Source of the DNA: an uncultured Oscillospiraceae bacterium
Lineage (GTDB): Bacteria; Bacillota; Clostridia; Oscillospirales; Oscillospiraceae
NCBI GenBank assembly: GCA_947626315.1
Contig: CANQRQ010000011.1
Coordinates: 1 to 64,000 of the forward strand
Direction of reading: 5' to 3'
Length of the DNA: 64,000 bases
Shown: piece by piece, positions 24,093 to 35,316 of the stretch
How positions within the stretch are numbered: the first letter of the stretch is position 1
Layout of the letters: each line of letters opens with the position of its first letter
The notes under the pieces: model-generated
The model's database searches: none
The model's input: only the letters and a program-made list of their open reading frames with translations
What the model was told of the DNA's origin: nothing
Made by a program: the position numbers and the translations under genes

Positions 24093-24938
24093 ATGACAGC
24101 AGCAGATAAAGTAATCTCGATCGCCCGGGGGGAGCTGGGCTACCGGGAGAAGGGGAGCGGCAGCGGCCTGGACAGCAAGACGGCCAACGCGGGGAGCGGG
24201 AACTGGACCAAGTACGCCCGGGACCTGGACGCGGTGAGCGGCTTCTACAACGGGCCGAAGAACGGCTATGCCTGGTGCGATGTGTTCGTGGATTGGTGCT
24301 TTGTGCAGGCCTTCGGGGCGGAGACGGCGAAGAAGCTCCTCTGCCAGCCGGACCGGAGCGCCGGGGCGGGCTGCACCTACTCCCTGGCTTACTACAGCCA
24401 GCACGGGCAGTTTCACCGGAGCGGCCCTCAGCCGGGGGATCAGATCTTCTTCGGCAGTGTGGGCAGCAGCAGTCACACGGGCCTGGTGACGGAGGTCAGC
24501 GGCGGGAAGGTACATACCGTCGAGGGCAACACATCGGACGGGGTTTTCGAGCGGAGTTACGCCCTGGGGGCGGGGAATATCGCCGGATACGGCCGGCCGG
24601 ACTGGAGCATCGTAGGGGACGTGTCCGATCCGGACACCGGCAGCAGCGTGACGGCAGCAGAGGCCGATCCTTACGCGGACAAGCCCGGGGGCCAGAGCGG
24701 CAGCGGCTGCACGGTGGAGCTGCCGGAGCTCTATTCCGGCAGTGTGGGCGAGGCGGTGAAGGCGGCCCAGCTGCTCCTCATCGGCCGGGGCTGCTCCTGC
24801 GGCCCGGACGGCGCGGACGGGGAATTCGGGCCAAACACCAAAAACGCCGTCCTGCGCTTCCAACGAGATCGGGGCCTGGAAAGTGACGGCGTGATCGGCG
24901 TCAACACCTGGACAAGCCTGCTGACAGGAGACAATTAA
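24093..24938 (+). CDS. CHAP-domain endolysin with peptidoglycan-binding domain
   Basis: A 281-residue lysin. The N-terminal CHAP amidase/endopeptidase domain has catalytic Cys62 (AWCDVFVDWCF) and His128 (SSHTGLV) with the VEGNTSD strand at about 143. A linker follows, then a C-terminal PG_binding_1 repeat (about 210-278; GSVGEAVKAAQLLL, DGEFGPNTKNAVLRFQRDRGL, DGVIG). It cuts the cell wall for release once the holin opens the membrane. No signal peptide, consistent with holin dependence. Confidence 0.9.
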   Translation: MTAADKVISIARGELGYREKGSGSGLDSKTANAGSGNWTKYARDLDAVSGFYNGPKNGYAWCDVFVDWCFVQAFGAETAKKLLCQPDRSAGAGCTYSLAYYSQHGQFHRSGPQPGDQIFFGSVGSSSHTGLVTEVSGGKVHTVEGNTSDGVFERSYALGAGNIAGYGRPDWSIVGDVSDPDTGSSVTAAEADPYADKPGGQSGSGCTVELPELYSGSVGEAVKAAQLLLIGRGCSCGPDGADGEFGPNTKNAVLRFQRDRGLESDGVIGVNTWTSLLTGDN

Positions 24939-24966
24939 AAATATAAACAGAGGAGGAAAAGGAAAG

Positions 24967-25380
24967 ATGAAAACAAGTTTTTGCACGGCGATGGGCCTGA
25001 TCGGCGGGGTGATCTGCGCGGCCTTCGGCGGCTGGGACGCCTCTCTGGCGGCGCTGCTGATCTTCATGGGCATTGACTACGGCTCCGGACTGGTGGTGGC
25101 CGGGGTGTTCCACAAGTCCACCAAAAGCGAGAGCGGGGCCCTGGAGAGCCGGGCCGGGTGGAAAGGCCTGGTCCGCAAGGGCATGACGTTGCTGATCGTC
25201 CTGATCGGGGCGCAGCTGGACAAGCTGCTGGGGCTCGTCTATATCCGGGACGCCATTATTATTGCCTTTATGGTCAACGAGCTGCTGAGCATCCTGGAAA
25301 ACGCCGGACTCATGGGCATCCCCCTGCCGGGGATCCTCACCGAGGCCGTGGAGCTGCTGAAGGAAAAAAGCAAGGTATAA
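24967..25380 (+). CDS. Phage holin (toxin secretion/lysis holin family)
   Basis: A 137-residue membrane protein of the Holin_4-type family: N-terminal hydrophobic helices (MGLIGGVICAAFGGWDASLAALLIFMGIDYGSGLVVAGVF), a basic loop (SRAGWKGLVRKGM), further helices (LLIVLIGAQLDKLLG, AIIIAFMVNELLSILENAGLMG) and the IPLPGILTEAVELLKEKS tail characteristic of the family. It times lysis. ATG 24967 follows AGAGGAGGAAAAGG. Last gene of the prophage. Confidence 0.9.
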   Translation: MKTSFCTAMGLIGGVICAAFGGWDASLAALLIFMGIDYGSGLVVAGVFHKSTKSESGALESRAGWKGLVRKGMTLLIVLIGAQLDKLLGLVYIRDAIIIAFMVNELLSILENAGLMGIPLPGILTEAVELLKEKSKV

Positions 25381-25425
25381 AAAAGACAGCCGGCATGGCC
25401 GTGAAGCCATGCCGGTTGTCTTTTT
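25381..25425 (+). terminator. Terminator closing the prophage late operon
   Basis: A 19-bp stem (25381-25399 with 25406-25424, one wobble), loop CGTGAA and a T run. The A-rich left arm makes it usable in both directions, so it may also end the convergent guaB transcript at 25440. Confidence 0.9.
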
Positions 25426-25439
25426 ATTGGCGAAAGGAT

Positions 25440-26951
25440 TCAGCCGTTTTCCCGGCCGCTGCGGGCCCGGAGGACTACGTCGTGATAGCCGCCCTCCACG
25501 ATGGAGGTGGCGGAGACCAGGGTGAGCCGGGCGTCCCGCTGCAGGTCGGGGATGGTGGTGACGCCGCAGTTGCACATAGTGGACTTGACCTTGTACAGGC
25601 TCTTTTCCACATTGTCCTTCAGAGGGCCGGCGTAGGGCACATAGGAGTCCACGCCCTCCTCAAAGCTCAGATCCGTCTTGCCGCCCAGATCGTAGCGCTG
25701 CCAGTTGCGGGCCCGGTTGCTGCCCTCTCCCCAGTACTCCTTCATGTACTGGCCGTTCACCAGCACGCGGGCGGTGGGGCTCTCGTCAAAGCGGGCAAAG
25801 TACCGGCCCAGCATCAGGAAATCCGCCCCCATGGCCAGGGCCAGGGTCATGTGATAGTCATGGACGATGCCGCCGTCGGAGCAGATGGGCACGTACACGC
25901 CGGTCTCGGCAAAGTACTCGTCCCGGGCCTTGGCCACCTCGATGAGAGCCGTGGCCTGGCCCCGGCCGATGCCCTTGGTCTCCCGGGTGATGCAGATGGA
26001 GCCGCCGCCGATGCCGACCTTGACAAAGTCCGCCCCGGCCCGGGCCAGGAAGAGGAAACCGTCCCGGTCCACCACGTTGCCGGCGCCCACCTTCACGCTG
26101 TCCCCGTACTGCTCCCGGATCCAGGCCAGGGTCTGCTCCTGCCAGCAGGAGTAGCCCTCGGAGGAGTCGATGCAGAGCACGTCCGCCCCGGCCTCCACCA
26201 GCGCGGGGACCCGCACGGCGTAGTCCCGGCTGTTGATGCCGGCGCCCACCATGTAGCGCTTCTGGCTGTCCAGCAGCTCGTCCGGGTTCTCCTTGTGCTG
26301 CTCGTAGTCCTTGCGGAAGACGAAATACAGCAGCCGCCCGTCGGCGGAGACAATGGGCAGGGAGTTGAGCTTGTGATCCCAGATAATGTCGTTGGCCTCC
26401 TTGAGGGTGGTGCCCTCGGGGGCGGTGATCAGGTGATCCAGGGGGGTCATAAAGCTGCTGACCGGCGTGGCCGGGTCCATCCGGCTGACCCGGTAATCCC
26501 GGCTGGTGACGATGCCCAGCAGCTTGCCCTGGGCGGTGCCGTCCTCGGTGATGGCCACGGTGGAGTGCCCGCTGCGGGCCTTGAGATCCAGCACGTCCTG
26601 CAGCACCGCGTCAGGGGGCAGGTTGGTGTCGCTGGGGACAAAGCCGGCCTTATAGTTCTTGACCCGGGCCACCATGGCGGCCTCGTCCTCCACGGACTGG
26701 GAGCCGTAGATGAAGGAGAGCCCGCCCTGCCGGGCCAGGGCCACCGCCAGCGTGTCGTTGGAGACGGACTGCATAATGGCGGAGACCAGGGGGATGCGCA
26801 GGGTGATGGGGCAGTCCTCCTGCCCTTTGCGGAACTTCACCAGAGGGGTGCGCAGGGAGACGTTGGCGGGGATGCAGGCAGGGGAGGTGTAGCCGGGGAT
26901 CAGCAGGTACTCGCTGAAGGTGTGGGAGGGCTCGGAATAATAGGTGGCCAT
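25440..26951 (-). CDS. guaB: IMP dehydrogenase
   Basis: A 503-residue enzyme oxidising IMP to XMP with NAD+, the committed step to GTP. The TIM barrel carries the catalytic loop [21 protein letters not shown] with the nucleophilic Cys. Two CBS modules lie between about residues 95 and 215 ([34 protein letters not shown]). [11 protein letters not shown] and [11 protein letters not shown] match the IMP phosphate site and flap region. ATG 26951, with AGGAGG 12 bases upstream. Divergent from the pur operon, which makes its substrate. Confidence 0.93.
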   Translation of the reverse strand: MATYYSEPSHTFSEYLLIPGYTSPACIPANVSLRTPLVKFRKGQEDCPITLRIPLVSAIMQSVSNDTLAVALARQGGLSFIYGSQSVEDEAAMVARVKNYKAGFVPSDTNLPPDAVLQDVLDLKARSGHSTVAITEDGTAQGKLLGIVTSRDYRVSRMDPATPVSSFMTPLDHLITAPEGTTLKEANDIIWDHKLNSLPIVSADGRLLYFVFRKDYEQHKENPDELLDSQKRYMVGAGINSRDYAVRVPALVEAGADVLCIDSSEGYSCWQEQTLAWIREQYGDSVKVGAGNVVDRDGFLFLARAGADFVKVGIGGGSICITRETKGIGRGQATALIEVAKARDEYFAETGVYVPICSDGGIVHDYHMTLALAMGADFLMLGRYFARFDESPTARVLVNGQYMKEYWGEGSNRARNWQRYDLGGKTDLSFEEGVDSYVPYAGPLKDNVEKSLYKVKSTMCNCGVTTIPDLQRDARLTLVSATSIVEGGYHDVVLRARSGRENG

Positions 26952-26988
26952 AGGCAGCTTGTTCCTCCTTTTTTAGCTTCATAGGACT

Positions 26989-27052
26989 GCGCGGGCCGGG
27001 CCGCGCTTTTTTTGCTTTTGCTCACTATGTCACAAATGGGTAAAAAAGTCAA
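26989..27052 (-). promoter_or_regulatory. guaB promoter and leader hairpin
   Basis: On the minus strand TTGACT (27047-27052), 17 bases, CATAGT (27024-27029). The leader contains a GC hairpin (GCGCGG/CCGCGC, 26989-27006). In the opposite direction that hairpin is followed by T7 and could act as a terminator. Confidence 0.75.
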
Positions 27053-27126
27053 GAGAGAAGCCGAAAAACAGACGATTTATCAAATTTTAGTAGGAATACT
27101 CTGCGCGATTCATACAATTTTCCATC

Positions 27127-27160
27127 TTGCGATTTTCCCGGGAAAATGATAGCCTATAAC
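27127..27160 (+). promoter_or_regulatory. Probable purE promoter region with palindrome
   Basis: TTGCGA (27127-27132) is followed by the perfect 16-base palindrome ATTTTCCCGGGAAAAT (27132-27147). The -10 is unclear (TAGCCT at 17-base spacing, or TATAAC at 27155-27160). The same CCCGGGAAA core follows the -35 in two other promoters of this window (46214, 53057). Confidence 0.5.
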
Positions 27161-27185
27161 TGAAAAAAGCCAACAACCGAACAAC

Positions 27186-27290
27186 CCCCATCCGCAACTG
27201 ACGGGAAGTGTGGAGCACCACAAGGGAACGGACGGGGTCGAGGGCGGCGTTCCGGAGGACGCCCCCTGCCGGCCGTCTGGGCAGCCTTTT
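27186..27290 (+). ncRNA. ZTP (pfl) riboswitch-like leader of the purine operon
   Basis: The leader of purE contains CAACTGACGGGAAGTG (27195-27210), a GTGGAGCACCAC helix (27209-27222), AAGGGAACGGACGG and, after a variable GGGCGGCGT hairpin, the 3' element GGCCGTCTGGGCAGCC (27271-27286). The CCGYCTGGGC element is the hallmark of the ZMP/ZTP-sensing pfl motif, known upstream of purine and folate genes. ZTP accumulates when 10-formyl-THF is short and would raise pur expression. No clear terminator stem separates it from the start at 27341; control could be on translation or through the 3' GGGGAAGG/T-rich segment. Confidence 0.8.
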
Positions 27291-27340
27291 CCACCGAGAG
27301 GGGAAGGTCTGCTCTTTTTGCTTTTGAGAAAGGAAGGTTC

Positions 27341-27829
27341 ATGAAAAAAGTTGCCGTTATCATGGGCAGTGCCAACGACCTGCCCACCGTGCAGAAGGCC
27401 CTGGACACCCTGGCCGCCTTTGGCGTGCCTGCCCAGGCCCATATTTTTTCTGCGCACAGGACCCCGCTGGAGACCCGGAACTTTGCCCTCTCCGCCCGGG
27501 AGGAGGGCTACGGGGTGCTGATCGCCGCCGCCGGCATGGCGGCCCATCTGGCGGGGGCCCTGGCCGCCGCCACCACCCTGCCGGTGATCGGCATCCCCAT
27601 CAAGGCCGGAAGCCTGGACGGGATGGACGCGCTGCTGTCCACCGTGCAGATGCCCTCCGGCATCCCCGTGGCCGCCGTGGGCATCGACGGGGCAACCAAC
27701 GCTGCGCTGCTGGCGGTGGAGATCCTGGCGGTGGAGGACGCGGCCCTGGCGGAGAAGCTGGCCGCCCGCCGGGAGGCCGACCGGCAGAAGGCCCTGGCCG
27801 CGGACCGGGACCTGAACGCCGGCAAGTAA
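27341..27829 (+). CDS. purE: N5-carboxyaminoimidazole ribonucleotide mutase
   Basis: A 162-residue class I PurE converting N5-CAIR to CAIR. Conserved parts: MGSANDLPT (usually GS.SD), FSAHRTP with the catalytic His, [14 protein letters not shown] and the GIPIKAG loop. The C-terminal charged helix is slightly long. ATG 27341 after AAAGGAAGG. First gene after the ZTP-type leader. No purK partner is seen within the window, so N5-CAIR synthesis must be encoded elsewhere or CO2 used directly. Confidence 0.93.
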   Translation: MKKVAVIMGSANDLPTVQKALDTLAAFGVPAQAHIFSAHRTPLETRNFALSAREEGYGVLIAAAGMAAHLAGALAAATTLPVIGIPIKAGSLDGMDALLSTVQMPSGIPVAAVGIDGATNAALLAVEILAVEDAALAEKLAARREADRQKALAADRDLNAGK

Positions 27830-27879
27830 ACGACAGAGACAACAAGAAGATTTTTTACTTTATGGAGGGCACGCGAACC

Positions 27880-28590
27880 ATGGAAAAAACCGTTCAGCTC
27901 TATGAGGGCAAGGCCAAGAAGGTCTACGCCACGGAGGACCCCGCTCTGGTCATCGTCTCCTATAAGGACGACGCCACCGCCTTTGACGGCACCAAAAAGG
28001 GCACCATCCGGGGCAAGGGCGCGGTCAACAACCGCATGAGCAACTTCCTGATGAAGAGGCTGGCTGAGGCCGGCATCCCCACCCACTATGTGGAGGAGCT
28101 CAACGACCGGGAGACCCTGGTCAAGAAGGTACAGATCGTACCCCTGGAGGTCATTGTGCGCAATGTCTCCGCCGGCTCCTTCGCCAAGCGCTACGGCGTG
28201 GAGGAGGGGATCGTCTTTGACGAGCCCACCTTTGAGTTTTCCTACAAAAATGACGAGCTGCACGACCCCCTGCTGAACACCTCCCACGCCCTGGCCCTGA
28301 AGCTGGCCACCAAGGAGGAGATCGGGACCATCAAGGCAATGGCCCTGAAGGTGAACCAGGAACTGAAGGCGTTTTTCGCCTCCTGCGGTGTGCGGCTCAT
28401 TGATTTTAAGCTGGAGTTCGGCCGCCTGCCGGACGGCAGCATCGTCCTGGCCGACGAGATCAGCCCGGACACCTGCCGTTTCTGGGACGCCAAGACCGGC
28501 GAGAAGCTGGACAAGGACCGGTTCCGCCGGGATCTGGGGAACGTGGAGGAGGCCTATCAGGAGATGATGCGCCGGGTGTTCGGAGAGTAA
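27880..28590 (+). CDS. purC: SAICAR synthase
   Basis: A 236-residue enzyme joining aspartate to CAIR using ATP. It has [12 protein letters not shown] at the N-terminus, [57 protein letters not shown] and the C-terminal [13 protein letters not shown] 27880 is chosen over ATG 27862 because GGAGGG lies ten bases upstream of it. Normal length. Confidence 0.95.
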   Translation: MEKTVQLYEGKAKKVYATEDPALVIVSYKDDATAFDGTKKGTIRGKGAVNNRMSNFLMKRLAEAGIPTHYVEELNDRETLVKKVQIVPLEVIVRNVSAGSFAKRYGVEEGIVFDEPTFEFSYKNDELHDPLLNTSHALALKLATKEEIGTIKAMALKVNQELKAFFASCGVRLIDFKLEFGRLPDGSIVLADEISPDTCRFWDAKTGEKLDKDRFRRDLGNVEEAYQEMMRRVFGE

Positions 28591-28593
28591 GGC

Positions 28594-30018
28594 ATGGGCG
28601 GTTTTTTCGGCGCCGTCTCCAAGCGGGACGTGACCCTGGACATCTTCTTCGGAGTGGATTACCACTCCCACCTGGGCACCCGCCGGGGCGGCATGATCAT
28701 TCACGACAGGAAGGACGGCTTCCAGCGCCAGATCCACTCCATTGAGAACACCCCCTTCCGTACCAAGTTTGAGCGGGATCTGCAGGACTTTCACGGCTGC
28801 TCCGGCATCGGCTGCATCAGCGATACGGACCCCCAGCCCCTGCTGGTCCGCTCCCACCTGGGGCTCTACGCCATCACTACCGTGGGCATCATCAACAATG
28901 CCGAGCAGCTGGTGGAGCGGCACTTCGCCCAGGGGGGCAACCACTTTATGGCCATGAGCTCCGGGAAGGTCAACTCCACCGAGCTGGCCGCCGCCCTGAT
29001 CAACCAGGGGGCGACCCTGACGGAGGGCATCCGCCGGGCCCAGACCCTGATCGACGGCTCCCTGACCCTGCTGATCCTCACGGAGCAGGGGGAGATCATC
29101 GCCGCCCGGGACCAGCTGGGCCGCCTGCCGGTGCTGATCGGCAGAAACGCGGAGGGGAGCTGCGTATCCTTCGAGTCTTTCGCCTACCACAAGCTGGGCT
29201 ATGAGGACGCCTACAGCCTGGGCCCCGGGGAGATCGTGAAGCTCACGGCGGAGGGCTGGGAGCCCCTGTCCCCGCCGGGGAAGAACATGAAGATCTGCGC
29301 CTTCCTCTGGACCTACTACGGCTACCCCAACTCCAACTACGAGGGGGTCAACGTGGAGCTGATGCGCTACCGCAACGGGCAGATCATGGCCCGGGACGAG
29401 GCGGAGCGGGGCGCCCTGCCGGATGTGGACTATGTGGCGGGGGTGCCGGACTCCGGCCTGCCCCACGCCATCGGCTTCGCCAACGAGAGCGGCAAGGCCT
29501 TTGCCCGGCCCTTTGTGAAATACACGCCCACCTGGCCCCGGTCCTTTATGCCGGAGAACCAGGAGGTGCGCAACCAGGTGGCCAAGATGAAGCAGATCCC
29601 CGTCCCCGAGCTGATCGAGGGCAAGAAGCTGCTGTTTGTGGACGATTCCATCGTCCGGGGCACCCAGCTGCGGGAGACGGTGGAGTTCCTCTACGCCAGC
29701 GGGGCCAAGGAGGTCCACATGCGCTCCGCCTGCCCGCCGATCATGTACGGCTGCAAGTTTTTGAACTTCTCCCGCAGCAACTCCGCCATGGAGCTGATCG
29801 CCCGGAAGACCGTCCAGGAGCTGGAGGGCCCGGAGGGGGAGAAGCACCTGGACGAGTACGCGGACGTGAAGACCCGGCGGGGCCAGTGCCTGCTGAAGGC
29901 CATCCGGGAGGCCCTGGGCTTTGACTCCCTGGGCTATCAGTCTCTGGACGGCCTGCTGGAGGCCATCGGCATCGACCGGAACAAAATCTGCACCTATTGC
30001 TGGAACGGGAAGGAATGA
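28594..30018 (+). CDS. Amidophosphoribosyltransferase-like protein lacking the glutaminase Cys
   Basis: A 474-residue PurF paralogue, three bases after purC. The N-terminal class II amidotransferase fold is recognisable ([34 protein letters not shown]), but the protein begins MGGFFGAVS: the N-terminal catalytic Cys of PurF is replaced by Gly. The phosphoribosyltransferase part is intact with [17 protein letters not shown]. Cys residues positioned like the Fe-S ligands remain (KICAF, YGCKF, ICTYCW). It may use ammonia, or act with or regulate the adjacent PurF. Such paralogues occur in clostridial pur operons; function unproven. Confidence 0.85.
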   Translation: MGGFFGAVSKRDVTLDIFFGVDYHSHLGTRRGGMIIHDRKDGFQRQIHSIENTPFRTKFERDLQDFHGCSGIGCISDTDPQPLLVRSHLGLYAITTVGIINNAEQLVERHFAQGGNHFMAMSSGKVNSTELAAALINQGATLTEGIRRAQTLIDGSLTLLILTEQGEIIAARDQLGRLPVLIGRNAEGSCVSFESFAYHKLGYEDAYSLGPGEIVKLTAEGWEPLSPPGKNMKICAFLWTYYGYPNSNYEGVNVELMRYRNGQIMARDEAERGALPDVDYVAGVPDSGLPHAIGFANESGKAFARPFVKYTPTWPRSFMPENQEVRNQVAKMKQIPVPELIEGKKLLFVDDSIVRGTQLRETVEFLYASGAKEVHMRSACPPIMYGCKFLNFSRSNSAMELIARKTVQELEGPEGEKHLDEYADVKTRRGQCLLKAIREALGFDSLGYQSLDGLLEAIGIDRNKICTYCWNGKE

Positions 30019-30024
30019 GGAAAC

Positions 30025-31472
<1,448 letters not shown>

Positions 31473-31476
<4 letters not shown>

Positions 31477-32513
31477 GCGAGAGTACTTCCGCCTCTTACG
31501 CCGCCGCCGGCGTGGACATCACCGCCGGGTATAAGGCGGTGGAGCTGATGAAGCGGCATGTGCAGCGCACGGTGACCCCCGGCGTGATCTCCGACATTGG
31601 GGGCTTCGGCGGCCTGTTCGCCCCGGACCTGAGCGGCATGAGCCAGCCCTGCCTGGTCTCCGGCACCGACGGGGTGGGCACCAAGCTGAAGCTGGCTTTC
31701 CTGCTGGACAGGCACGACACCGTGGGCATCGACTGCGTGGCCATGTGCGTCAACGATATCATCTGCTGCGGCGCGCGGCCCCTGTTTTTCCTGGACTACA
31801 TCGCCTGCGGCAAGAACATCCCCGAGCGGATCGCCGCCGTGGTCTCCGGCGTGGCGGAGGGCTGCGTCCAGGCCGGGGCGGCGCTGATCGGCGGGGAGAC
31901 CGCCGAGATGCCCGGCTTTTACCCGGCGGACGAGTACGATCTGGCGGGCTTCGCCGTGGGCGTCGTGGATAAGAGCAGGATCCTGGACAACCGGAGCATG
32001 GTCCCCGGCGACGTGCTCATCGCCCTGCCCTCCAGCGGCATCCACTCCAACGGCTTCTCCCTGGTCCGCCGGGTCTTCGACGTGGAGCGGGCGGACCTGC
32101 GCAGCCCCCTGGAGGCTCTGGGCGGCCGCAGCCTGGGGGAGACGCTGCTGGAGCCCACGAAAATCTATGTAAAACCCGTGCTGGCCCTGCTGGAGCAGGT
32201 GACGGTGAAGGGCATTTCCCACATCACCGGCGGCGGCTTTTACGAGAATATCCCCCGCAGCATCCCGGACGGCCTCTGCGCGAAGATCAACAAGGCCGCC
32301 CTGCGCACCCCGCCGGTCTTTGAGCTGCTGGCCCGGACCGGGGAGATCCCGGAGCGGGACATGTTCAACACTTTCAACATGGGCGTGGGCATGAGCCTGG
32401 TGGTTCCCAAGGAGGACGCGGACCGGGCCCTGGAGCTGCTCCGGGCCGCGGGGGAGGACGCCTATCTGATGGGCGAGATCATCCCCGGAGAGGACAAGGT
32501 GCTGCTGTGCTGA
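31473..32513 (+). CDS. purM: Phosphoribosylformylglycinamidine cyclo-ligase (AIR synthase)
   Basis: A 346-residue enzyme closing FGAM to AIR with ATP. Landmarks: [81 protein letters not shown] and FNMGVGM. ATG 31473 overlaps the purF stop and its end overlaps purN, indicating translational coupling. Confidence 0.95.
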
Positions 32514-33154
32514 AGCCCTGCCGGATCGCCGTGCTGGTCTCCGGCGGGGGGACCAATCTCCAGGCCCTGATCGACGCCGGACGCCGGGATGAACTGGGCG
32601 GCGGGGAGCTGGCCCTGGTGGTCGCCTCCCGGCCGGACGCCTATGCCCTTCAGCGGGCCGCCGGGGCGGGGATCCCCACCGCCGTGCTGCCCCGAAAGGA
32701 CTATCCCGGCAGCGCCGCCTACACCCACGCCCTGACGCAGCTGCTGCGGGAGCGGGAGATCGGCCTGGTGGTGCTGGCCGGCTTTATGCATATCCTCACG
32801 GAGGAGATTGTCTCCGCCTATCCCAACGCCATTTTGAACGTCCATCCGGCGCTGATCCCCTCCTTTTGCGGGGCGGGGGCCTACGGGCTCCACGTGCATG
32901 AGATGGCCCTGGCCTACGGGGTGAAGGTCACCGGGGCCACGGTCCACTTTGTCACCGAGGAGCCGGACGGCGGCCCCGTGGTGCTGCAAAAGGCGGTGGA
33001 GGTGCTGCCGGAGGACACGCCGGAGCTCTTGCAGCGCCGGGTGATGGAGCAGGCGGAGTGGAAGCTTCTGCCCAGGGCGGTGGCCCTGTTCTGCCAGGGG
33101 CGGCTGCGTGTAGAGGGCCGCAAAGTCACAATAGACGGAGGAGACGACAGATGA
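32507..33154 (+). CDS. purN: Phosphoribosylglycinamide formyltransferase
   Basis: A 215-residue GAR transformylase using 10-formyl-[19 protein letters not shown] forms the phosphate loop. The catalytic Asn and His are in [11 protein letters not shown] and the Asp in [14 protein letters not shown] 32507 starts inside the end of purM. Its end overlaps the purO start (ATGA). One of two folate-dependent steps, fitting control by a ZTP sensor. Confidence 0.93.
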   Translation: MLKPCRIAVLVSGGGTNLQALIDAGRRDELGGGELALVVASRPDAYALQRAAGAGIPTAVLPRKDYPGSAAYTHALTQLLREREIGLVVLAGFMHILTEEIVSAYPNAILNVHPALIPSFCGAGAYGLHVHEMALAYGVKVTGATVHFVTEEPDGGPVVLQKAVEVLPEDTPELLQRRVMEQAEWKLLPRAVALFCQGRLRVEGRKVTIDGGDDR

Positions 33155-33858
33155 CAAAGGACCTGAGCGCCCTTTTAAAGGGCAATCCCTATCCCGGCCG
33201 GGGCATCGTCCTGGGCCGCAGCGCCGGCGGCGGTAAGGCCGCCGTCGCCTATTTCATCATGGGCCGCAGCGTCAACAGCCGCAACCGGATCTTTGAAGAG
33301 ACGGAGGACGGCATCCGCACCAGGGCCTATGACGAGAGCAAAATGACCGACCCCTCCCTGATCATCTACCACCCGGTCCGCGTCCTGCCGGACGGGACCA
33401 CCGTGGTCACCAACGGCGACCAGACGGACACCGTCCGGGACGCCCTGCTCGCCGGCGGCAGCTTCGAGGGCGCCCTGCGCACGCGCTGCTTTGAGCCGGA
33501 CGGGCCCAACTGGACCCCCCGCATCTCCGGCCTGGTGCTGCCGGACGGGAGCTACCGCCTCTCCATCCTCAAGAGCCTGGAGGGGGACAGCGCCTGCTGC
33601 TGCCGGTATTTCTTTGAGTATGAGGCCCCCCAGGCGGGAAGGGGGCATTTCCTCTCCACCTACGAGGGGGACGGCAGCCCGCTGCCCTCCTTTGCCGGGG
33701 AGCCCCGGCCCGTGGCCCTGACCGCCCCCGACGCCCGGACCTGGGCGGAGGAGCTCTGGGAGAGCCTGAACGGGGGCAACAAGGTGTCCCTCTTCGTCCA
33801 GTTCATTGATCTGGCCAGCGGGGAGCGGGATACGGTGATCCTCAACAAAAACCAGTAA
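33151..33858 (+). CDS. purO: IMP cyclohydrolase, archaeal-type PurO
   Basis: A 235-residue single-domain cyclohydrolase (PurO/PF07826-like) closing FAICAR to IMP. Landmarks: NPYPGRGIVLG, YFIMGRSVNSRNRIF, DPSLIIYHPVR, TNGDQTDTV, FEPDGPNWTPRISG and GHFLSTYEGDGSPLPSF. In most bacteria this activity is the N-terminal half of bifunctional PurH. Here it is separate and of the type first described in archaea, paired with a PurH containing only the transformylase half downstream. ATG 33151 overlaps purN. Confidence 0.9.
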   Translation: MTKDLSALLKGNPYPGRGIVLGRSAGGGKAAVAYFIMGRSVNSRNRIFEETEDGIRTRAYDESKMTDPSLIIYHPVRVLPDGTTVVTNGDQTDTVRDALLAGGSFEGALRTRCFEPDGPNWTPRISGLVLPDGSYRLSILKSLEGDSACCCRYFFEYEAPQAGRGHFLSTYEGDGSPLPSFAGEPRPVALTAPDARTWAEELWESLNGGNKVSLFVQFIDLASGERDTVILNKNQ

Positions 33859-33868
33859 GGAGGCCGAC

Positions 33869-35305
33869 ATGGAACGAGACCGCAACGGATATGTCTCCCC
33901 TCTGTCCACCCGCTATGCCAGCCGGGAGATGCAGTACCTCTTCTCCGACAACAACAAGTTCCGCACCTGGCGGCGGCTCTGGATCGCCCTGGCTAAGGCG
34001 GAGCGGCAGCTGGGCCTGCCCATTACGGAGGAGCAGATCGCCCAGCTGGAGGAGCACGCAGAGGACATCAACTATGACGTGGCCGAGGCCCGGGAAAAGC
34101 AGGTCCGGCACGACGTAATGAGCCATGTCTACGCCTACGGGCAGCAGTGCCCGGAGGCGGAGGGCATCCTGCACCTGGGGGCCACCTCCTGCTATGTGGG
34201 GGACAACACGGATATCCTCGTCCTCCGGGACGCCTCCCGGCTGGTGCTGAAAAAGGCCGCCCAGGTCCTGCGAAACCTCTCCGCCTTTGCCGAAAAGTAT
34301 AAAGACCTGCCCTGCCTGGCCTATACCCATCTCCAGCCCGCCCAGCTGACCACCGTGGGCAAGCGGGCGACATTGTGGATGAACGAGCTGGTGATGGACA
34401 TGGAGAACCTGGAGTACCAGCTCTCCGCCCTGCGGCTGCGGGGCGCAAAGGGCACCACCGGCACCCAGGCCAGCTTTATGGAGCTTTTCGAGGGGGACGA
34501 GGAGAAGGTCAAAACCCTGGAAAAGCTGGTGGCGGAGCAGATGGGCTTTGAAAAGTGCGTGGCCGTCTCCGGCCAGACCTATTCCCGGAAGACCGACGCC
34601 TATTTCCTCTCGGTGCTGTCCGGCTTTGCCCAGTCCGCCTGCAAATTCGCCACCGACCTGCGGCTGCTCCAGTCCTTTGAGGAGCTGGAGGAGCCCTTTG
34701 AAAAGAGCCAGATCGGCTCCTCCGCCATGCCCTATAAGCGAAACCCCATGCGCTCGGAGCGCATCTGCGCCCTGGCCCGCTATGTCATCCAGGACGCGGT
34801 GAACCCGGCCATGACCGCCGCCACCCAGTGGTTCGAGCGGACCCTGGACGACAGCGCCAACAAGCGCCTGGCCGTGTCGGAGGCCTTTTTGGCGGTGGAC
34901 GCCATTTTGGAGATTTATATCAACATCACAGCAAACCTGGTGGTCTACGACCGGGTGGTTCGCCGCCGGGTGCTGGAGAAGCTGCCCTTTATGGCCACAG
35001 AGAACATCATGATGGAGGCCGTGAAGCGGGGCGGCAGCCGGCAGGAGCTCCACGAGGCCCTGCGGGAGCACTCTCACGCCGCGGCCCGGAAGGTGAAGCT
35101 GGAGGGCGGCACCAACGACCTGATCGAGCGCATTCTCGCCGACCCCCGCTTCCCCCTGAGCCGGGAGGAGATCCAGGCGCAGATGGCCTCGGAGCGCTAT
35201 GTGGGCCGGGCCCCCAGCCAGGTGGAGGAGTTTCTGCGGGAGGAGATCGCCCCCCTGCTGGCCCGTTACCCGGACGAGGAAATCTGCGCGGAACTGAGCG
35301 TATAA
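33869..35305 (+). CDS. purB: Adenylosuccinate lyase
   Basis: A 478-residue fumarase-superfamily lyase acting twice: SAICAR to AICAR, and adenylosuccinate to AMP. It has the HLGATSCYVGDN and YTHLQPAQLTTVGKR regions and the signature loop GSSAMPYKRNPMRSERI carrying the catalytic serine. ATG 33869 after AAGGAGGCCGAC. The C-terminal extension is of the larger clostridial/eukaryote-like form. Confidence 0.95.
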   Translation: MERDRNGYVSPLSTRYASREMQYLFSDNNKFRTWRRLWIALAKAERQLGLPITEEQIAQLEEHAEDINYDVAEAREKQVRHDVMSHVYAYGQQCPEAEGILHLGATSCYVGDNTDILVLRDASRLVLKKAAQVLRNLSAFAEKYKDLPCLAYTHLQPAQLTTVGKRATLWMNELVMDMENLEYQLSALRLRGAKGTTGTQASFMELFEGDEEKVKTLEKLVAEQMGFEKCVAVSGQTYSRKTDAYFLSVLSGFAQSACKFATDLRLLQSFEELEEPFEKSQIGSSAMPYKRNPMRSERICALARYVIQDAVNPAMTAATQWFERTLDDSANKRLAVSEAFLAVDAILEIYINITANLVVYDRVVRRRVLEKLPFMATENIMMEAVKRGGSRQELHEALREHSHAAARKVKLEGGTNDLIERILADPRFPLSREEIQAQMASERYVGRAPSQVEEFLREEIAPLLARYPDEEICAELSV

Positions 35306-35316
35306 GGAGGAGAACG

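Larger units (their letters stand above)
2946..25424. mobile_element. Compact siphovirus-like prophage, no integrase or replication genes seen
   Basis: The element starts with a leftward S24 repressor and then carries a single rightward late-gene run: terminase, portal, minor head, scaffold, decoration, capsid, connectors, tail tube, gp15, tape measure, tail tip, fibres, CHAP endolysin and holin, ending in a strong terminator. Only 208 bp separate the repressor start from the terminase start, where temperate phages normally keep early and replication genes. No integrase, recombinase, excisionase or replication protein was recognised. No flanking direct repeat or tRNA att site was visible. Several genes carry frameshifts or cargo insertions. 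This is either a decayed prophage or a domesticated PBSX/GTA-like particle (inference). Confidence 0.85.

Noticed and set aside
2870-25440. att direct repeats flanking the prophage
   Set aside because: No convincing matching repeat was found by eye at the two ends; both ends are occupied by unrelated terminators.
25158-26984. 608-codon plus-strand frame opposite guaB
   Set aside because: The minus-strand frame is unmistakable IMP dehydrogenase; the plus frame has repetitive Gly/Ala/His/Val composition and spans the prophage terminator.
27186-27290. Guanine/adenine (xpt-type) riboswitch or THF riboswitch
   Set aside because: No TATA...GTTTCTACC or THF-type core; the conserved pieces fit the ZTP/pfl motif instead.
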